Positions 1-7,223 of a stretch of 36,846 nucleotides of DNA are shown in pieces (the stretch's first letter is position 1; the number at the start of each line of letters is the position of its first letter). Made by a program: the position numbers and the translations under genes. The notes under the pieces were generated by a model. It was given only the letters and a program-made list of their open reading frames with translations. It searched no databases and had not been told where the DNA came from. The stretch comes from a virus, in the IMG/VR virus record IMGVR_UViG_3300031787_000390, positions 1 to 36,846 of that record; one strand, 5' to 3'.

Positions 1-50
1 AAGAGCAACAATGCTTGATAAATAATTTGAATGAAAACTGTAATTGTTAA
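1..50 (+). CDS. 3' end of an upstream gene (partial)
   Basis: In frame 3 the window opens in a reading frame that ends with NCNC and TAA at 48-50, four bases before the next ATG at 54. The very short gap fits the tight gene packing of this module. The Cys-rich tail resembles the Cys-rich start of the next protein. Only about 15 codons are visible, so no function can be given. The other two frames also reach stops early, so the choice rests on spacing alone. Confidence 0.5.
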   Translation, partial: EQQCLINNLNENCNC

Positions 51-53
51 GAT

Positions 54-626
54 ATGAGCTGTACTAACTGTGGAAATTTAGGATCAAATTGTTCATGTTC
101 AGATAACTGTCCTACAAAGACATCTGATATAACTGTATTTGACTGTAATACATTTAATGTATTGGAAGTACCATGTGATGCTACATTATGTGATGTGTTA
201 GGTTTATTAGAAAGCTATACTACTAATATGGTGGCTGAGCTATCTACTATGACTAGCGTTGTAATAGGTGAGAACTGTATAGGATTAGCTGCTGGTACTT
301 ATGGTATTCAGCAAGTGATAGATGCTATCTTAGTTCAGTTGTGCGATATACCATCTTGCCCTTTGCATGTAGGTATTACAAACACAGTAATAAACACATT
401 GACAGCTAATCCAAGTGGAGGTGTAGCCCCTTATACATATCAATGGTTAATTGCAGATAATGATGCAGATATAGCATTTACAAGTGGTACTACAGGTGTA
501 TCAGTAACTATGAACTCTACTCCTGGTACAAACGTATTTGGATTAGTTAAGTGTATAGTTATAGATGCTAACGGATGTTTAGCTTCAGATGTGTTCTTAT
601 GGAAGAATCCAAAAATACCAACATAA
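54..626 (+). CDS. Cys-rich appendage protein with SprB/PKD-like domain
   Basis: 190-aa protein. The first 30 residues are rich in Cys (CTNC, CSCS, DNC) with no signal peptide. Residues about 105-185 look like a beta-sandwich repeat of the SprB/PKD/Ig-like type: a PSGGVAPYTYQW segment and a closing VKCIVIDANGC strand. Such repeats are common in Bacteroidota surface adhesins and in their phages' tail appendages. It begins the visible appendage series and is followed 18 bp later by the next gene. It probably sits on the virion surface and contacts host glycans or adhesins. That role is inferred; the repeat resemblance is from memory of the motif. Confidence 0.6.
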   Translation: MSCTNCGNLGSNCSCSDNCPTKTSDITVFDCNTFNVLEVPCDATLCDVLGLLESYTTNMVAELSTMTSVVIGENCIGLAAGTYGIQQVIDAILVQLCDIPSCPLHVGITNTVINTLTANPSGGVAPYTYQWLIADNDADIAFTSGTTGVSVTMNSTPGTNVFGLVKCIVIDANGCLASDVFLWKNPKIPT

Positions 627-644
627 AAATTAAAATAAATTAAG

Positions 645-1343
645 ATGAGTATAATAGTAAACAATACTGACAATCAGTTAAACATTAATAACAATGGTGT
701 ATTAGATGTATATGCTGTTAAGTCTGTTAAATCTGTAAGCAGAGCTGTAGATGCTTCTGGCAATTATTATATTGCTATAAACTTTATAGCTAATGATAAG
801 AATAATTCTTTAAGAATTTACTTGAATGAGGTATCATCTCCTGTTACATGGACTAATGATTTAACTGGTGCTAATGCTGCTTTAGCTGATATTAGAGATT
901 GGTTAAGTGAGATCATTGAGGTACAGATTAGTGAGGCTAACGATAGTATTCTTGTTTACGGATGGGATGGTACTACAAATAGAAAGATTAAGACTGATGC
1001 TAATGGTGAGTTACAGGTAGATATTTTAAGCTTACCTAATGAGGGCCAACAGACTATGGCTAACTCTATATCTGTTGCTTTAGCTTCTAATCAATCAGGA
1101 GCTGCTAGGACTACTAATATATTAAGACCTACTGGTTCTGGTAACGTTAACTCTGTCGCTGCTACTTTTTATTCTGTATCGGTTGCTAACGTAGGAGCTG
1201 CTAACGGAGATGTATTAGGTGGAACTGACAATATTAAACCAGGTGAGGTATTAAACTTCTCAGCAGATGCTGTAAACAATTACTTTACTTCATTTGCTTA
1301 TGATGCAACTGGAACTGAGTTTATAATTATATATGTATCTTAA
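645..1343 (+). CDS. Putative tail/appendage structural protein
   Basis: 232-aa protein with low charge and many Asn, Ser, Thr, Ala and Val, typical of beta-rich virion proteins. There is no membrane segment. The N-terminal third (IIVNNTDNQLNINN, then alternating beta strands) and the C-terminal half (TTNILRPTGSGNVNSVAATFYSVSVANVG) look like separate beta domains. The C-terminal half resembles repeated appendage modules in phages of this group. Same strand and near-contiguous with its neighbours in the appendage block. Function is inferred from composition and position. Confidence 0.55.
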   Translation: MSIIVNNTDNQLNINNNGVLDVYAVKSVKSVSRAVDASGNYYIAINFIANDKNNSLRIYLNEVSSPVTWTNDLTGANAALADIRDWLSEIIEVQISEANDSILVYGWDGTTNRKIKTDANGELQVDILSLPNEGQQTMANSISVALASNQSGAARTTNILRPTGSGNVNSVAATFYSVSVANVGAANGDVLGGTDNIKPGEVLNFSADAVNNYFTSFAYDATGTEFIIIYVS

Positions 1344-1345
1344 CT

Positions 1346-2152
1346 ATGCCTGTTATCTTAGGTGGAAATACTGGTATTTATTTGGCTTCATTAACGCCAG
1401 CTGTTGACCCCGATGCACAAGCATTCATAACAGCGGCTGCAATAACAGACCCTACTCAACAAAGTGCTATTAATCAGTTAGTAGTTGACTTGAAAGGGTA
1501 TTCTATATGGTCTAAGATGAAGGCGGTTTATCCGTTTGTTGGTGGTACAGCGAGTAGCCATTCTTACAATTTGGTTAACACAGCACAATATCAAATTACT
1601 TGGAATGGAGGTATCACGCATAGTTCAACAGGAGTTTTACCTAATGGAACAAATGGTTATGGGCAAACAGGTTTTTCATTTAATTCAACAACAGCATTAA
1701 GTTCGCATATTTCAACTTATATAAGAACTAACTCAACTGCTTTGGCTTGTGAAATTGGAAGCGGTAACGGCACAACTGGAGATGACGAATGTAGAATTGT
1801 AAGAAATGGAGCAGCTTGGTCTAATAATCAATGTGATGCGGTAGGTGGTAGATTAAGTCCAAGTGCTGCCAATTCAACTGGTTTAATTTTAAATTCTCGT
1901 AGAGCAAACAATGATTGGGAAACTTATCAGAATGGAATATCTTTAGCAACTAAAACAACTACAAATTCTTATACAGGAGGAAGTAATTATACAATAGCTT
2001 TATTTGCCAGAAATTCAGTAGGTATTTATGATATTTATTCTAATAAACAATGCGCTTTTGCCTCAATAGGTGACGGCTTAACTGACACCGATGCGGCTAA
2101 CTTTTACACAGCGGTACAAACATTTCAAACAGCTTTAGGACGTCAAGTATGA
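1346..2152 (+). CDS. LamG-like tail fibre / receptor-binding candidate
   Basis: 268-aa protein. Residues about 25-65 form a recognisable lead segment (FITAAAITDPTQQSAINQLV, then LKGYSIWSKMKAVYPFVGG) that precedes a concanavalin/LamG-type beta-jelly-roll in Flavobacteriia phage fibres. The rest is Gly/Ser/Thr/Asn rich with no membrane segment. It probably binds carbohydrate on the host surface. Its stop codon overlaps an ATG at 2149 (ATGA). The downstream partner it would naturally be coupled to (2790-3014) is separated from it by an inserted HNH endonuclease gene. The family assignment is by remembered sequence pattern. Confidence 0.6.
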   Translation: MPVILGGNTGIYLASLTPAVDPDAQAFITAAAITDPTQQSAINQLVVDLKGYSIWSKMKAVYPFVGGTASSHSYNLVNTAQYQITWNGGITHSSTGVLPNGTNGYGQTGFSFNSTTALSSHISTYIRTNSTALACEIGSGNGTTGDDECRIVRNGAAWSNNQCDAVGGRLSPSAANSTGLILNSRRANNDWETYQNGISLATKTTTNSYTGGSNYTIALFARNSVGIYDIYSNKQCAFASIGDGLTDTDAANFYTAVQTFQTALGRQV

Positions 2153-2162
2153 TAAATATTAC

Positions 2163-2193
2163 TTTGATATTCCAATTATTGTTTGTATCTTTG
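2163..2193 (+). promoter_or_regulatory. Bacteroidota promoter before the HNH gene
   Basis: TTTG (2163-2166), 19 nt, TATCTTTG (2186-2193). This matches the Bacteroidota -33/-7 consensus (TTG or TTTG, about 17-23 nt, TAnnTTTG). The ATG at 2197 lies only 3 nt after the -7 box, so the message would be leaderless or nearly so. It sits in the 44-bp gap after the upstream fibre gene's stop, which means it travels with the HNH gene. Confidence 0.65.
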
Positions 2194-2196
2194 AGT

Positions 2197-2793
2197 ATGA
2201 TTAAAATAACTCAACCCGAAAACAGCAAGTACACTATATTAGGGTACAGCCACACAAATAAATATTATATCAAGTATTTTGATGCGGTATGTATTTGTGG
2301 AAATCAAAGAAAATTAACAAGTCAAGAAGTAAAGAAAAATATTTCTTGTGGATGTGTTTCTAAATATATGAAACATAAAACACACGCAATGTCAAAAAGT
2401 GCTGAATATAAAACTTGGATAGGAATTAAAGAACGTTGTTGTAATGTAAACAGCCCTTCTTATTCTCAATATGGCGGTAGAGGTATTACAGTAAGTGAAA
2501 GTTGGATAAATAGTTTTGAAACATTTTTTAAAAATATGGGGTTAAAGCCTTCAAAAACATATACAATTGAGCGTATTGATGTAAATAAAGGTTACTCAAA
2601 AGAAAATTGTATTTGGGCAACAAAGAAACAACAAGCAAATAATAGACGTTCAAATTATTTTTTAACATATAAAGGGCTTACAAAAACACGAAGTGAATGG
2701 GCTGATTTTATTGGCGTAAATATTAGAACACTTGCAAGTAGATGTAGAGCAAACAAACCAATTAATGAAATTTTAAAAGAATATAAAATATGA
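2197..2793 (+). CDS. HNH homing-type endonuclease with zinc finger and C-terminal HTH
   Basis: 198 aa from the chosen start. Residues 32-53 carry a CxC...CGC zinc-binding pair. Residues about 90-142 hold the HNH-like core of this phage family: YGGRGI, then ERID, then YSKENCIWAT and KKQQANNRR. A C-terminal NUMOD1-like HTH (EWADFIG...LASRCR, about 167-185) probably contacts DNA. The frame stays open upstream to an ATG at 2149, but I prefer 2197 because a consensus promoter lies immediately before it and the extra 16 residues are hydrophobic and unlike the family. It separates a fibre gene from its probable small partner, as a homing endonuclease insertion would. Confidence 0.8.
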   Translation: MIKITQPENSKYTILGYSHTNKYYIKYFDAVCICGNQRKLTSQEVKKNISCGCVSKYMKHKTHAMSKSAEYKTWIGIKERCCNVNSPSYSQYGGRGITVSESWINSFETFFKNMGLKPSKTYTIERIDVNKGYSKENCIWATKKQQANNRRSNYFLTYKGLTKTRSEWADFIGVNIRTLASRCRANKPINEILKEYKI

Positions 2794-3014
2794 GCCAAGT
2801 ATTAGTTGGTCTATTGACCGAACAGCAAAAAGATTTACTTGTTGGACAGCTATATGCTCCAGACAGTTATTTCAACCCACTGCAAGACATAAATTTAAAT
2901 TGGGTAATATCAATAGAAGAAATGGAGCAATGCGTTAATCCTGATTACCTTTGGGTAAAAGACTTAGATTTGATTCCGTACGAACCAAAACCAACACCAC
3001 CACCTTTTGAATGA
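2790..3014 (+). CDS. Small tail-fibre-associated protein (assembly partner candidate)
   Basis: 74-aa acidic protein with a YFNPLQDINLNWVISIEEME segment and a Pro-rich end (PKPTPPPFE). Small proteins with a FNPxQDxNxxWxIS pattern commonly follow LamG-type fibre genes in Flavobacteriia phages. A fibre chaperone or fibre-tip role is plausible but unproven. The start overlaps the HNH stop (ATGA) and its own stop overlaps the next start. Before the HNH insertion it probably followed 1346-2152 directly. The gene at 4476-4712 holds the equivalent place after the second fibre gene. Confidence 0.6.
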   Translation: MSQVLVGLLTEQQKDLLVGQLYAPDSYFNPLQDINLNWVISIEEMEQCVNPDYLWVKDLDLIPYEPKPTPPPFE

Positions 3015-3565
3015 GTACACAGATAAACATACTATCAGCTAATCCTTATACTATAACAGGAGGTTTATTTGCTCAAACAGCAAACAGTACTCCTATTACC
3101 AATACTATAGTAGAGACATCTCTAATTAACGGAGGAGTAGGTAGCTTATCTGTACCTGCTAATTTCTTTAAGGTAGGAGATAGCTTTAGGGTTGTTACAG
3201 CTGGTGTATTAAATGCTGCTAATAATCAAACTATAAGGATAAGGGTTAAGGCTGGTTCTATTGTATTATTAGATAGTCTTGCTCAAAACATTACTAACAT
3301 TACTAATGATGTATTCTCTTTGAATGTAGATTTTACTGTTAGACAATTAGGTGGTCCTGGTGTAGCTTCTATAGTTTCATTAGGTACATTTCATTATGCT
3401 AAGACATCTAATGCTACTGTTCAAGGGTTTGCTTTTAATCAAGTAAATTCTACTACCTTTGATACTACTATAGCTAATACATTGAATATAACGGTAGAGT
3501 GGGGAGCAGCTGATCCAGGTAATAGCATTTATAGTGATATATTTATTTTAAATAAAACATATTAA
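3011..3565 (+). CDS. Virion appendage beta-sandwich protein
   Basis: 184-aa protein made of alternating short beta-type segments rich in Thr, Asn, Val and Ile. It has a GVGSLSVPANFFKVGDSF segment (about 41-58) seen in phage appendage proteins of this group, and no membrane segment or catalytic motif. The start overlaps the previous stop by ATGA, and TAATG joins it to the next gene. Probably part of a baseplate or fibre. The structural assignment is inferred from composition and neighbours. Confidence 0.55.
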   Translation: MSTQINILSANPYTITGGLFAQTANSTPITNTIVETSLINGGVGSLSVPANFFKVGDSFRVVTAGVLNAANNQTIRIRVKAGSIVLLDSLAQNITNITNDVFSLNVDFTVRQLGGPGVASIVSLGTFHYAKTSNATVQGFAFNQVNSTTFDTTIANTLNITVEWGAADPGNSIYSDIFILNKTY

Positions 3566-4476
3566 TGGGAGCTAGTATATATTTAGGTAAGGTATTAAGC
3601 GCAGGAACTAAGGGGTGTAATATAATACTTCCTACAGCTCCTTCATTTGTAGGTTTACTTGATACTTACCCAAATGCAGCAGCTGCTTATTCACTGAGAA
3701 AACTAAGAACAGCATATACAGGTAATTGTATTAGAGTAAGACGTTCAAGTGATAATGCAGAACAAGATTTTGGCTTTGTTAATAATGTTTTAGATACGGC
3801 TTCTTTGCTTACTTTTGTTGGTGCTGGAAGTGGATTTGTAACTACATGGTATGACCAAAGTGGTACGGCAAGAAATGCTACAATATCAACAGCAGTTGAA
3901 CAACCAAGAATAGTAAATGCTGGAGTATTAGACACATTAAACTCAAAACCATCTATAATAAATCCTAATGCAGGAGTAATTAGACGTTTAACAACATCTT
4001 TATCATATACTCAACCTTTACCTGTCGCTGTAATATTTGCAGGTAGAATAAACCAATTACCAACTAATCCATATGACAATGTTACATTTACATTTGGAGG
4101 CTCAACCGTTGGTGTTGGTGGAGGTGGAAGATATGAATTTATTGCTTCTCCAACTTATTTTGGTGCTGGTATTCGAGGGGGTTCATATATTACTATATCA
4201 CCATTTAATACTATTCCATTTATTCAACAAGCTAATTTTAGGTCATCACAATTAGATTTAAGATTTAATGGAGTTGATGCAACACCAGTTGCACATTCAG
4301 GTACTCCATTTGGAACACCTGGAACATTTCAATTATTTGGAGGAGGAGGAATTCCCACTGATGCCCAATTTTATAGCAACATAAATATATCTGAAGTTAT
4401 AATTTATGTATCTGACGAATATACAAATAGAACGGGCATTGAATCAAATATTAACTCATTTTACTCAATATACTAA
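3565..4476 (+). CDS. Second fibre: arabinofuranosidase-B-like/LamG-type binding protein
   Basis: 303-aa protein. Residues about 30-110 carry the pattern YPNAAAAYSLRKLRTAYTG, IRVRRSSDNAEQDFGF and TTWYDQSG, which I recognise from alpha-L-arabinofuranosidase B-like/LamG jelly-roll domains in Bacteroidota and their phages. The C-terminal half is Gly/Phe rich and ends in a beta-strand pattern. It probably binds or trims host surface polysaccharide, but no catalytic pair could be assigned by eye. It is the second large fibre-type gene here, is fused by TAATG to both neighbours, and is followed by its own small partner. Confidence 0.65.
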   Translation: MGASIYLGKVLSAGTKGCNIILPTAPSFVGLLDTYPNAAAAYSLRKLRTAYTGNCIRVRRSSDNAEQDFGFVNNVLDTASLLTFVGAGSGFVTTWYDQSGTARNATISTAVEQPRIVNAGVLDTLNSKPSIINPNAGVIRRLTTSLSYTQPLPVAVIFAGRINQLPTNPYDNVTFTFGGSTVGVGGGGRYEFIASPTYFGAGIRGGSYITISPFNTIPFIQQANFRSSQLDLRFNGVDATPVAHSGTPFGTPGTFQLFGGGGIPTDAQFYSNINISEVIIYVSDEYTNRTGIESNINSFYSIY

Positions 4477-4712
4477 TGGAAGTAACAGGCTATAAATACA
4501 CGAATGAACAGGAGGCTATTGACGCAAGAGAACAATGTGATGCTTACTATGGCATACCCGTTTCACCTGATGATGTAACACAAAATTGGGTTGATTATAA
4601 TACAGCAAATTTGGATAATCCTATATTTTACTACATAACTTTTGATGAAAGTTTAGAAGTAGTTTTAGGACAACCAGAAACATTTGAAGTAACAGCGCCT
4701 AATCCATTCTAA
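4476..4712 (+). CDS. Small fibre-associated protein
   Basis: 78-aa acidic protein (YTNEQEAIDAREQCDAYYGIP, then QNWVDYNTANLDNP). The start overlaps the fibre stop (TAATG). The position and size match 2790-3014 after the first fibre, which suggests a fibre-specific assembly partner. No domain is recognised, so the function is inferred from position. Confidence 0.5.
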   Translation: MEVTGYKYTNEQEAIDAREQCDAYYGIPVSPDDVTQNWVDYNTANLDNPIFYYITFDESLEVVLGQPETFEVTAPNPF

Positions 4713-4713
4713 T

Positions 4714-5166
4714 ATGAAGTATCTATTAATATTATCCTTAATAATAATATCCTGTTCACCTCAAAGAAGATTTGATAGATTAATAAAGAGGCATCCTTGG
4801 TTACTAACTAAGGATACTCTTTTTGTCAAAGACACTATTCGTGATACAATACGAATAACTGTACCAGAAGTTCATGTTGATACAGTAGTAGAATACGAAA
4901 CTTTATACGATACAATTTTTTTAGAGAAAGACCAATTAAAAGTTAAGGTCTGGATGGATCGTGAAAAAAAAGTTTACATTCAAGGAAAGTGTGATACAGT
5001 CTATATTGTAAAGCCATACGAAAAGATTGTAGAAAGAAAGATTCCTATTAGATACTACGAAAAGACTCCATGGTATAAGACACTCTTAAATAACCTTATA
5101 GGAATTTTATTAACTTTGCTTCTAGTATATTTTACGTATAGAATTTTAAGAAAGCACTTAATATGA
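4714..5166 (+). CDS. Predicted unimolecular spanin (lipoprotein with C-terminal TM)
   Basis: 150-aa protein. The N-terminus is a lipoprotein signal, MKYLLILSLIIISC, with lipobox IISC and lipidated Cys at about residue 14. Residues about 126-144 form a C-terminal membrane segment (NLIGILLTLLLVYFTY) followed by basic residues. The middle is a charged, beta-like periplasmic part. A lipidated outer-membrane end plus an inner-membrane end in one chain is the u-spanin architecture (as in T1 gp11), which fuses the two membranes at the last step of lysis. It lies directly before the holin with a 4-bp overlap. Topology is seen in sequence; the role is inferred from the holin and amidase neighbours. 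Confidence 0.75.
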   Translation: MKYLLILSLIIISCSPQRRFDRLIKRHPWLLTKDTLFVKDTIRDTIRITVPEVHVDTVVEYETLYDTIFLEKDQLKVKVWMDREKKVYIQGKCDTVYIVKPYEKIVERKIPIRYYEKTPWYKTLLNNLIGILLTLLLVYFTYRILRKHLI

Positions 5167-5588
5167 AAGCAAAGTTACTTTTAATGATTACATCAATGCT
5201 GGCTGTTATCGCACCAGTTTTTCCAATGATTTACATAGCAATATTAGCAATCCTTATAGACACAGGATTCGGAGTATGGAGAAGTGTTAAGAAGGGAGGA
5301 TGGAAATCAATTAAGAGTAGAAGATTATCTCACGTTATAAGCAAGTCATTACTTTACTCTGGAGCGATTCTTTTTACGTTTCTAATAGAGAAGTATATCG
5401 CAGCTGATTTAATCGCTCAGTTCGTAGCTGTTGACCTTGTAATGACAAAAGTAATAGCGTTCTTCTGCGTAGTAGTAGAAGTTAAATCAATCAATGAATC
5501 TTACGAATCTGTAACAGGAAAGAATATGCTTAAAGCATTGAGAGGATTTGTTACAAGAGCTAAAGAAGAGGCAGATAAATTAAAGTAA
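5163..5588 (+). CDS. Holin
   Basis: 141-aa membrane protein with three or four hydrophobic segments: about 5-35 (possibly two, around a VFPMIY turn), 62-80 and 93-110. A basic loop lies between them and the tail is charged (RAKEEADKLK). Size and topology fit phage holins of the toxin-secretion/phage-lysis type. It would open the inner membrane on schedule so that the amidase reaches the wall. It overlaps the spanin gene by 4 bp and meets the next small ORF by TAATG. Confidence comes from topology and the lysis context, not from a catalytic motif. Confidence 0.75.
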   Translation: MKAKLLLMITSMLAVIAPVFPMIYIAILAILIDTGFGVWRSVKKGGWKSIKSRRLSHVISKSLLYSGAILFTFLIEKYIAADLIAQFVAVDLVMTKVIAFFCVVVEVKSINESYESVTGKNMLKALRGFVTRAKEEADKLK

Positions 5589-5665
5589 TGATTGTTATTT
5601 TATTTGCTACATTTCTATTATCTTTAGCCGCACTTTTAAATCTATTAAAAAATGACAACACTTAA
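5588..5665 (+). CDS. 25-aa single-membrane-segment peptide in lysis cassette
   Basis: The ATG at 5588 overlaps the holin stop (TAATG) and the frame ends at TAA 5663-5665, inside the start of the amidase. The product is MIVILFATFLLSLAALLNLL followed by KNDNT: one membrane helix with a short polar tail. Its exact coupling to both neighbours suggests a real gene, perhaps an antiholin, pinholin or lysis modulator. It is too short for homology, so this role is a guess. Confidence 0.5.
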   Translation: MIVILFATFLLSLAALLNLLKNDNT

Positions 5666-6527
5666 ATTAGGTAGTAAGGGAGAGGCTGTAAAAACATTAC
5701 AAGCGTTTCTAAAGATTACAGCTGATGGGATATTCGGTCCTGGAACTGAGAAAGCTGTTAAAGATTGGCAGAGGTCTCATGGATTAACACCAGATGGCAT
5801 CGTAGGAAAGAACACCTGGGCTGCTATGGGTATATTAAATACTGATAACGCTGAGAATACTGAGATGACTAATGCTTTAGATATTAAGAAGCATTACATG
5901 CCTACTAATACTTATTTCCCTGGCCCTGTGAAGAAACAATGGGTATTCTTACATCATACAGCAGGATGGGAGAATCCTTATCAAGTAATTGATATGTGGG
6001 CTAGAGACAACAGAGGTAACGTAGCTACTGAATTTGTACTAGGGGGACAATCTGTTAAGGATGGTAACACTAAGTTTGATGGTGAGTTGGTTCAAGCATT
6101 TCCAGAGGGAGGATATGGGTGGCATACAGGTACAGGTAACTCTGTTATGCATAGAAACTCTGTAGCTATTGAGGTATGTTGTATGGGTCAGATAGTAAAT
6201 GGAAAGACTTATGTTAACACACCAGCTAAATCAGATCAAGTAATTAAGTTAGCTAAACCATTTAGAGGATTCCAATACTGGCATGATTACTCTGATGCTC
6301 AGCTTGATGCTTTGAAAGGATGGATATTATTTGTTGCTGAGAAATACAACATTGATATTAGAAGGGGATTGATTGAGCATGTACGAGCTAAAGGTGCTGA
6401 TGGATTTGATGTGATAGATGCTAAGGCTGAGTCAACACCTGGTATGTATTCTCACACAAATGTATTAAGAGGTAAGGTAGATATGTACCCTCATCCTTAC
6501 TTAATTGATATGTTATTATCTTTGTAG
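5652..6527 (+). CDS. Endolysin: peptidoglycan-binding domain plus N-acetylmuramoyl-L-alanine amidase
   Basis: 291 aa. Residues 3-60 are a PG_binding_1 repeat (LGSKGEAVKTLQAFL, then DGIFGPGTEKAVKDWQ and DGIVGKNTW). Residues about 95-285 are an amidase_2/PGRP domain that cuts the bond between MurNAc and L-Ala. The first zinc-ligand region is LHHTAG (His101/102), the second His is probably 268 (YSHTNV), and K275-V-D277 matches the catalytic-Lys plus third-ligand KxC/D spacing of T7 lysozyme-type amidases. Placing the binding domain at the N-terminus is a common phage layout. It has no signal peptide, so release depends on the holin. It is the last enzyme of the lysis cassette. Confidence 0.92.
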   Translation: MTTLKLGSKGEAVKTLQAFLKITADGIFGPGTEKAVKDWQRSHGLTPDGIVGKNTWAAMGILNTDNAENTEMTNALDIKKHYMPTNTYFPGPVKKQWVFLHHTAGWENPYQVIDMWARDNRGNVATEFVLGGQSVKDGNTKFDGELVQAFPEGGYGWHTGTGNSVMHRNSVAIEVCCMGQIVNGKTYVNTPAKSDQVIKLAKPFRGFQYWHDYSDAQLDALKGWILFVAEKYNIDIRRGLIEHVRAKGADGFDVIDAKAESTPGMYSHTNVLRGKVDMYPHPYLIDMLLSL

Positions 6528-6528
6528 T

Positions 6529-6810
6529 ATGAGAAATAGTTTAGCAGGTAGTAAAAGAGGAAAGAGTAGAACAGCAAAGTTCTATCAAGAGAATCCAGAT
6601 GCTCGTAAGAAAAGAGACGAGTACAATAAGGAATATCATAGCACGCCTGCTAGAAAGAAGTATAGAGCTATATTACAAGCTATTAACAGAAAGAAAAAAA
6701 CTCATGGTAACGGAGATGGGATGGATGAAAGTCACATCTCCAAAACCAAGACTGTTAAACAAGCACAGTCTAAGAATAGAGGTGATAAGAAACGTCAATT
6801 TTTTAAATAA
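6529..6810 (+). CDS. Small basic protein, unknown function
   Basis: 93 aa from the ATG at 6529, just after the amidase stop. An in-frame ATG at 6505 would overlap the amidase and add a hydrophobic leader, so it is less likely. The protein is very basic: RKKRDEYNKEYHSTPARKKYR, then several Lys/Arg runs. It resembles a conserved small protein of Bacteroidota phages (the pattern ENPDARKKRDEYN...Y). A nucleic-acid-binding or head-associated role is possible. A -7-like TATCTTTG (6517-6524) lies 4 nt before the start but has no matching -33. Confidence 0.6.
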   Translation: MRNSLAGSKRGKSRTAKFYQENPDARKKRDEYNKEYHSTPARKKYRAILQAINRKKKTHGNGDGMDESHISKTKTVKQAQSKNRGDKKRQFFK

Positions 6811-6947
6811 TGGCAAAGCAAACTACAGTAAGTAATTTTTTAAGAAAGCCCAAGGTTAAAAGACCAGGTATTCATTCTAAGTCTAAAACATCTAAGTCTA
6901 AAATCTCTAAGAATTACAAGAAGTCTTACAATAAACAAGGTAGATAA
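6810..6947 (+). CDS. 45-aa Lys/Ser-rich basic protein
   Basis: The start overlaps the previous stop (TAATG), and the frame ends at 6945-6947. The product starts MAKQTTVSNFLRKPKVKRPG and continues as Lys/Ser repeats (KSKTSKSKISKNYKKSY). Small proteins with this start recur in Bacteroidota phages, as far as I recall. The charge suggests nucleic-acid or virion-DNA contact. It is the last rightward gene before the convergent leftward block. Confidence 0.6.
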   Translation: MAKQTTVSNFLRKPKVKRPGIHSKSKTSKSKISKNYKKSYNKQGR

Positions 6948-6979
6948 TCGGATTATTACCGATTATTAGCGATTATTAG
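6945..6979. terminator. Hairpin and tandem repeat between convergent operons
   Basis: TAATCGG (6945-6951) pairs with CCGATTA (6959-6965) around a 7-nt AT loop. It overlaps the stop codon of 6810-6947. It is followed by two tandem copies of CGATTATTAG (6960-6979). The position between two converging transcripts suggests a bidirectional terminator, but neither side has a strong T run. Confidence 0.45.
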
Positions 6980-6982
6980 CAC

Positions 6983-7213
6983 TTAATAACTCACTTCCAA
7001 TCCAACTTTCACAGAAGGAAAAGTCTCTGCTATCTTTTTAAGAAGGAGAAGCCCATGAGGACCTCTCCCTTCTTCAACTTGTATAACGACCTTTGGTTTA
7101 ACACCTATCTTCTCAGCAAATGGATCTACATGCATCCTAAGATGTTGTATTCTTATCATCTGTACTATCTCACCTATATCTTCTGGTGTTGCATCTACTT
7201 GGTACGTTTCCAT
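6983..7213 (-). CDS. Small HTH (XRE/Cro-like) DNA-binding protein
   Basis: 76 aa. Residues about 21-70 fit a Cro/CI-type helix-turn-helix: IRIQHLRMHVDPFAEKIGV, then VVIQVEEGRGPHGLLLLKKI and a VGLEV end. It is the most distal gene of the leftward block, after SSB. It probably represses or switches an early promoter, with target unknown. No operator was found next to it. Confidence 0.6.
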   Translation of the reverse strand: METYQVDATPEDIGEIVQMIRIQHLRMHVDPFAEKIGVKPKVVIQVEEGRGPHGLLLLKKIAETFPSVKVGLEVSY

Positions 7214-7223
7214 ATTTTATAAA

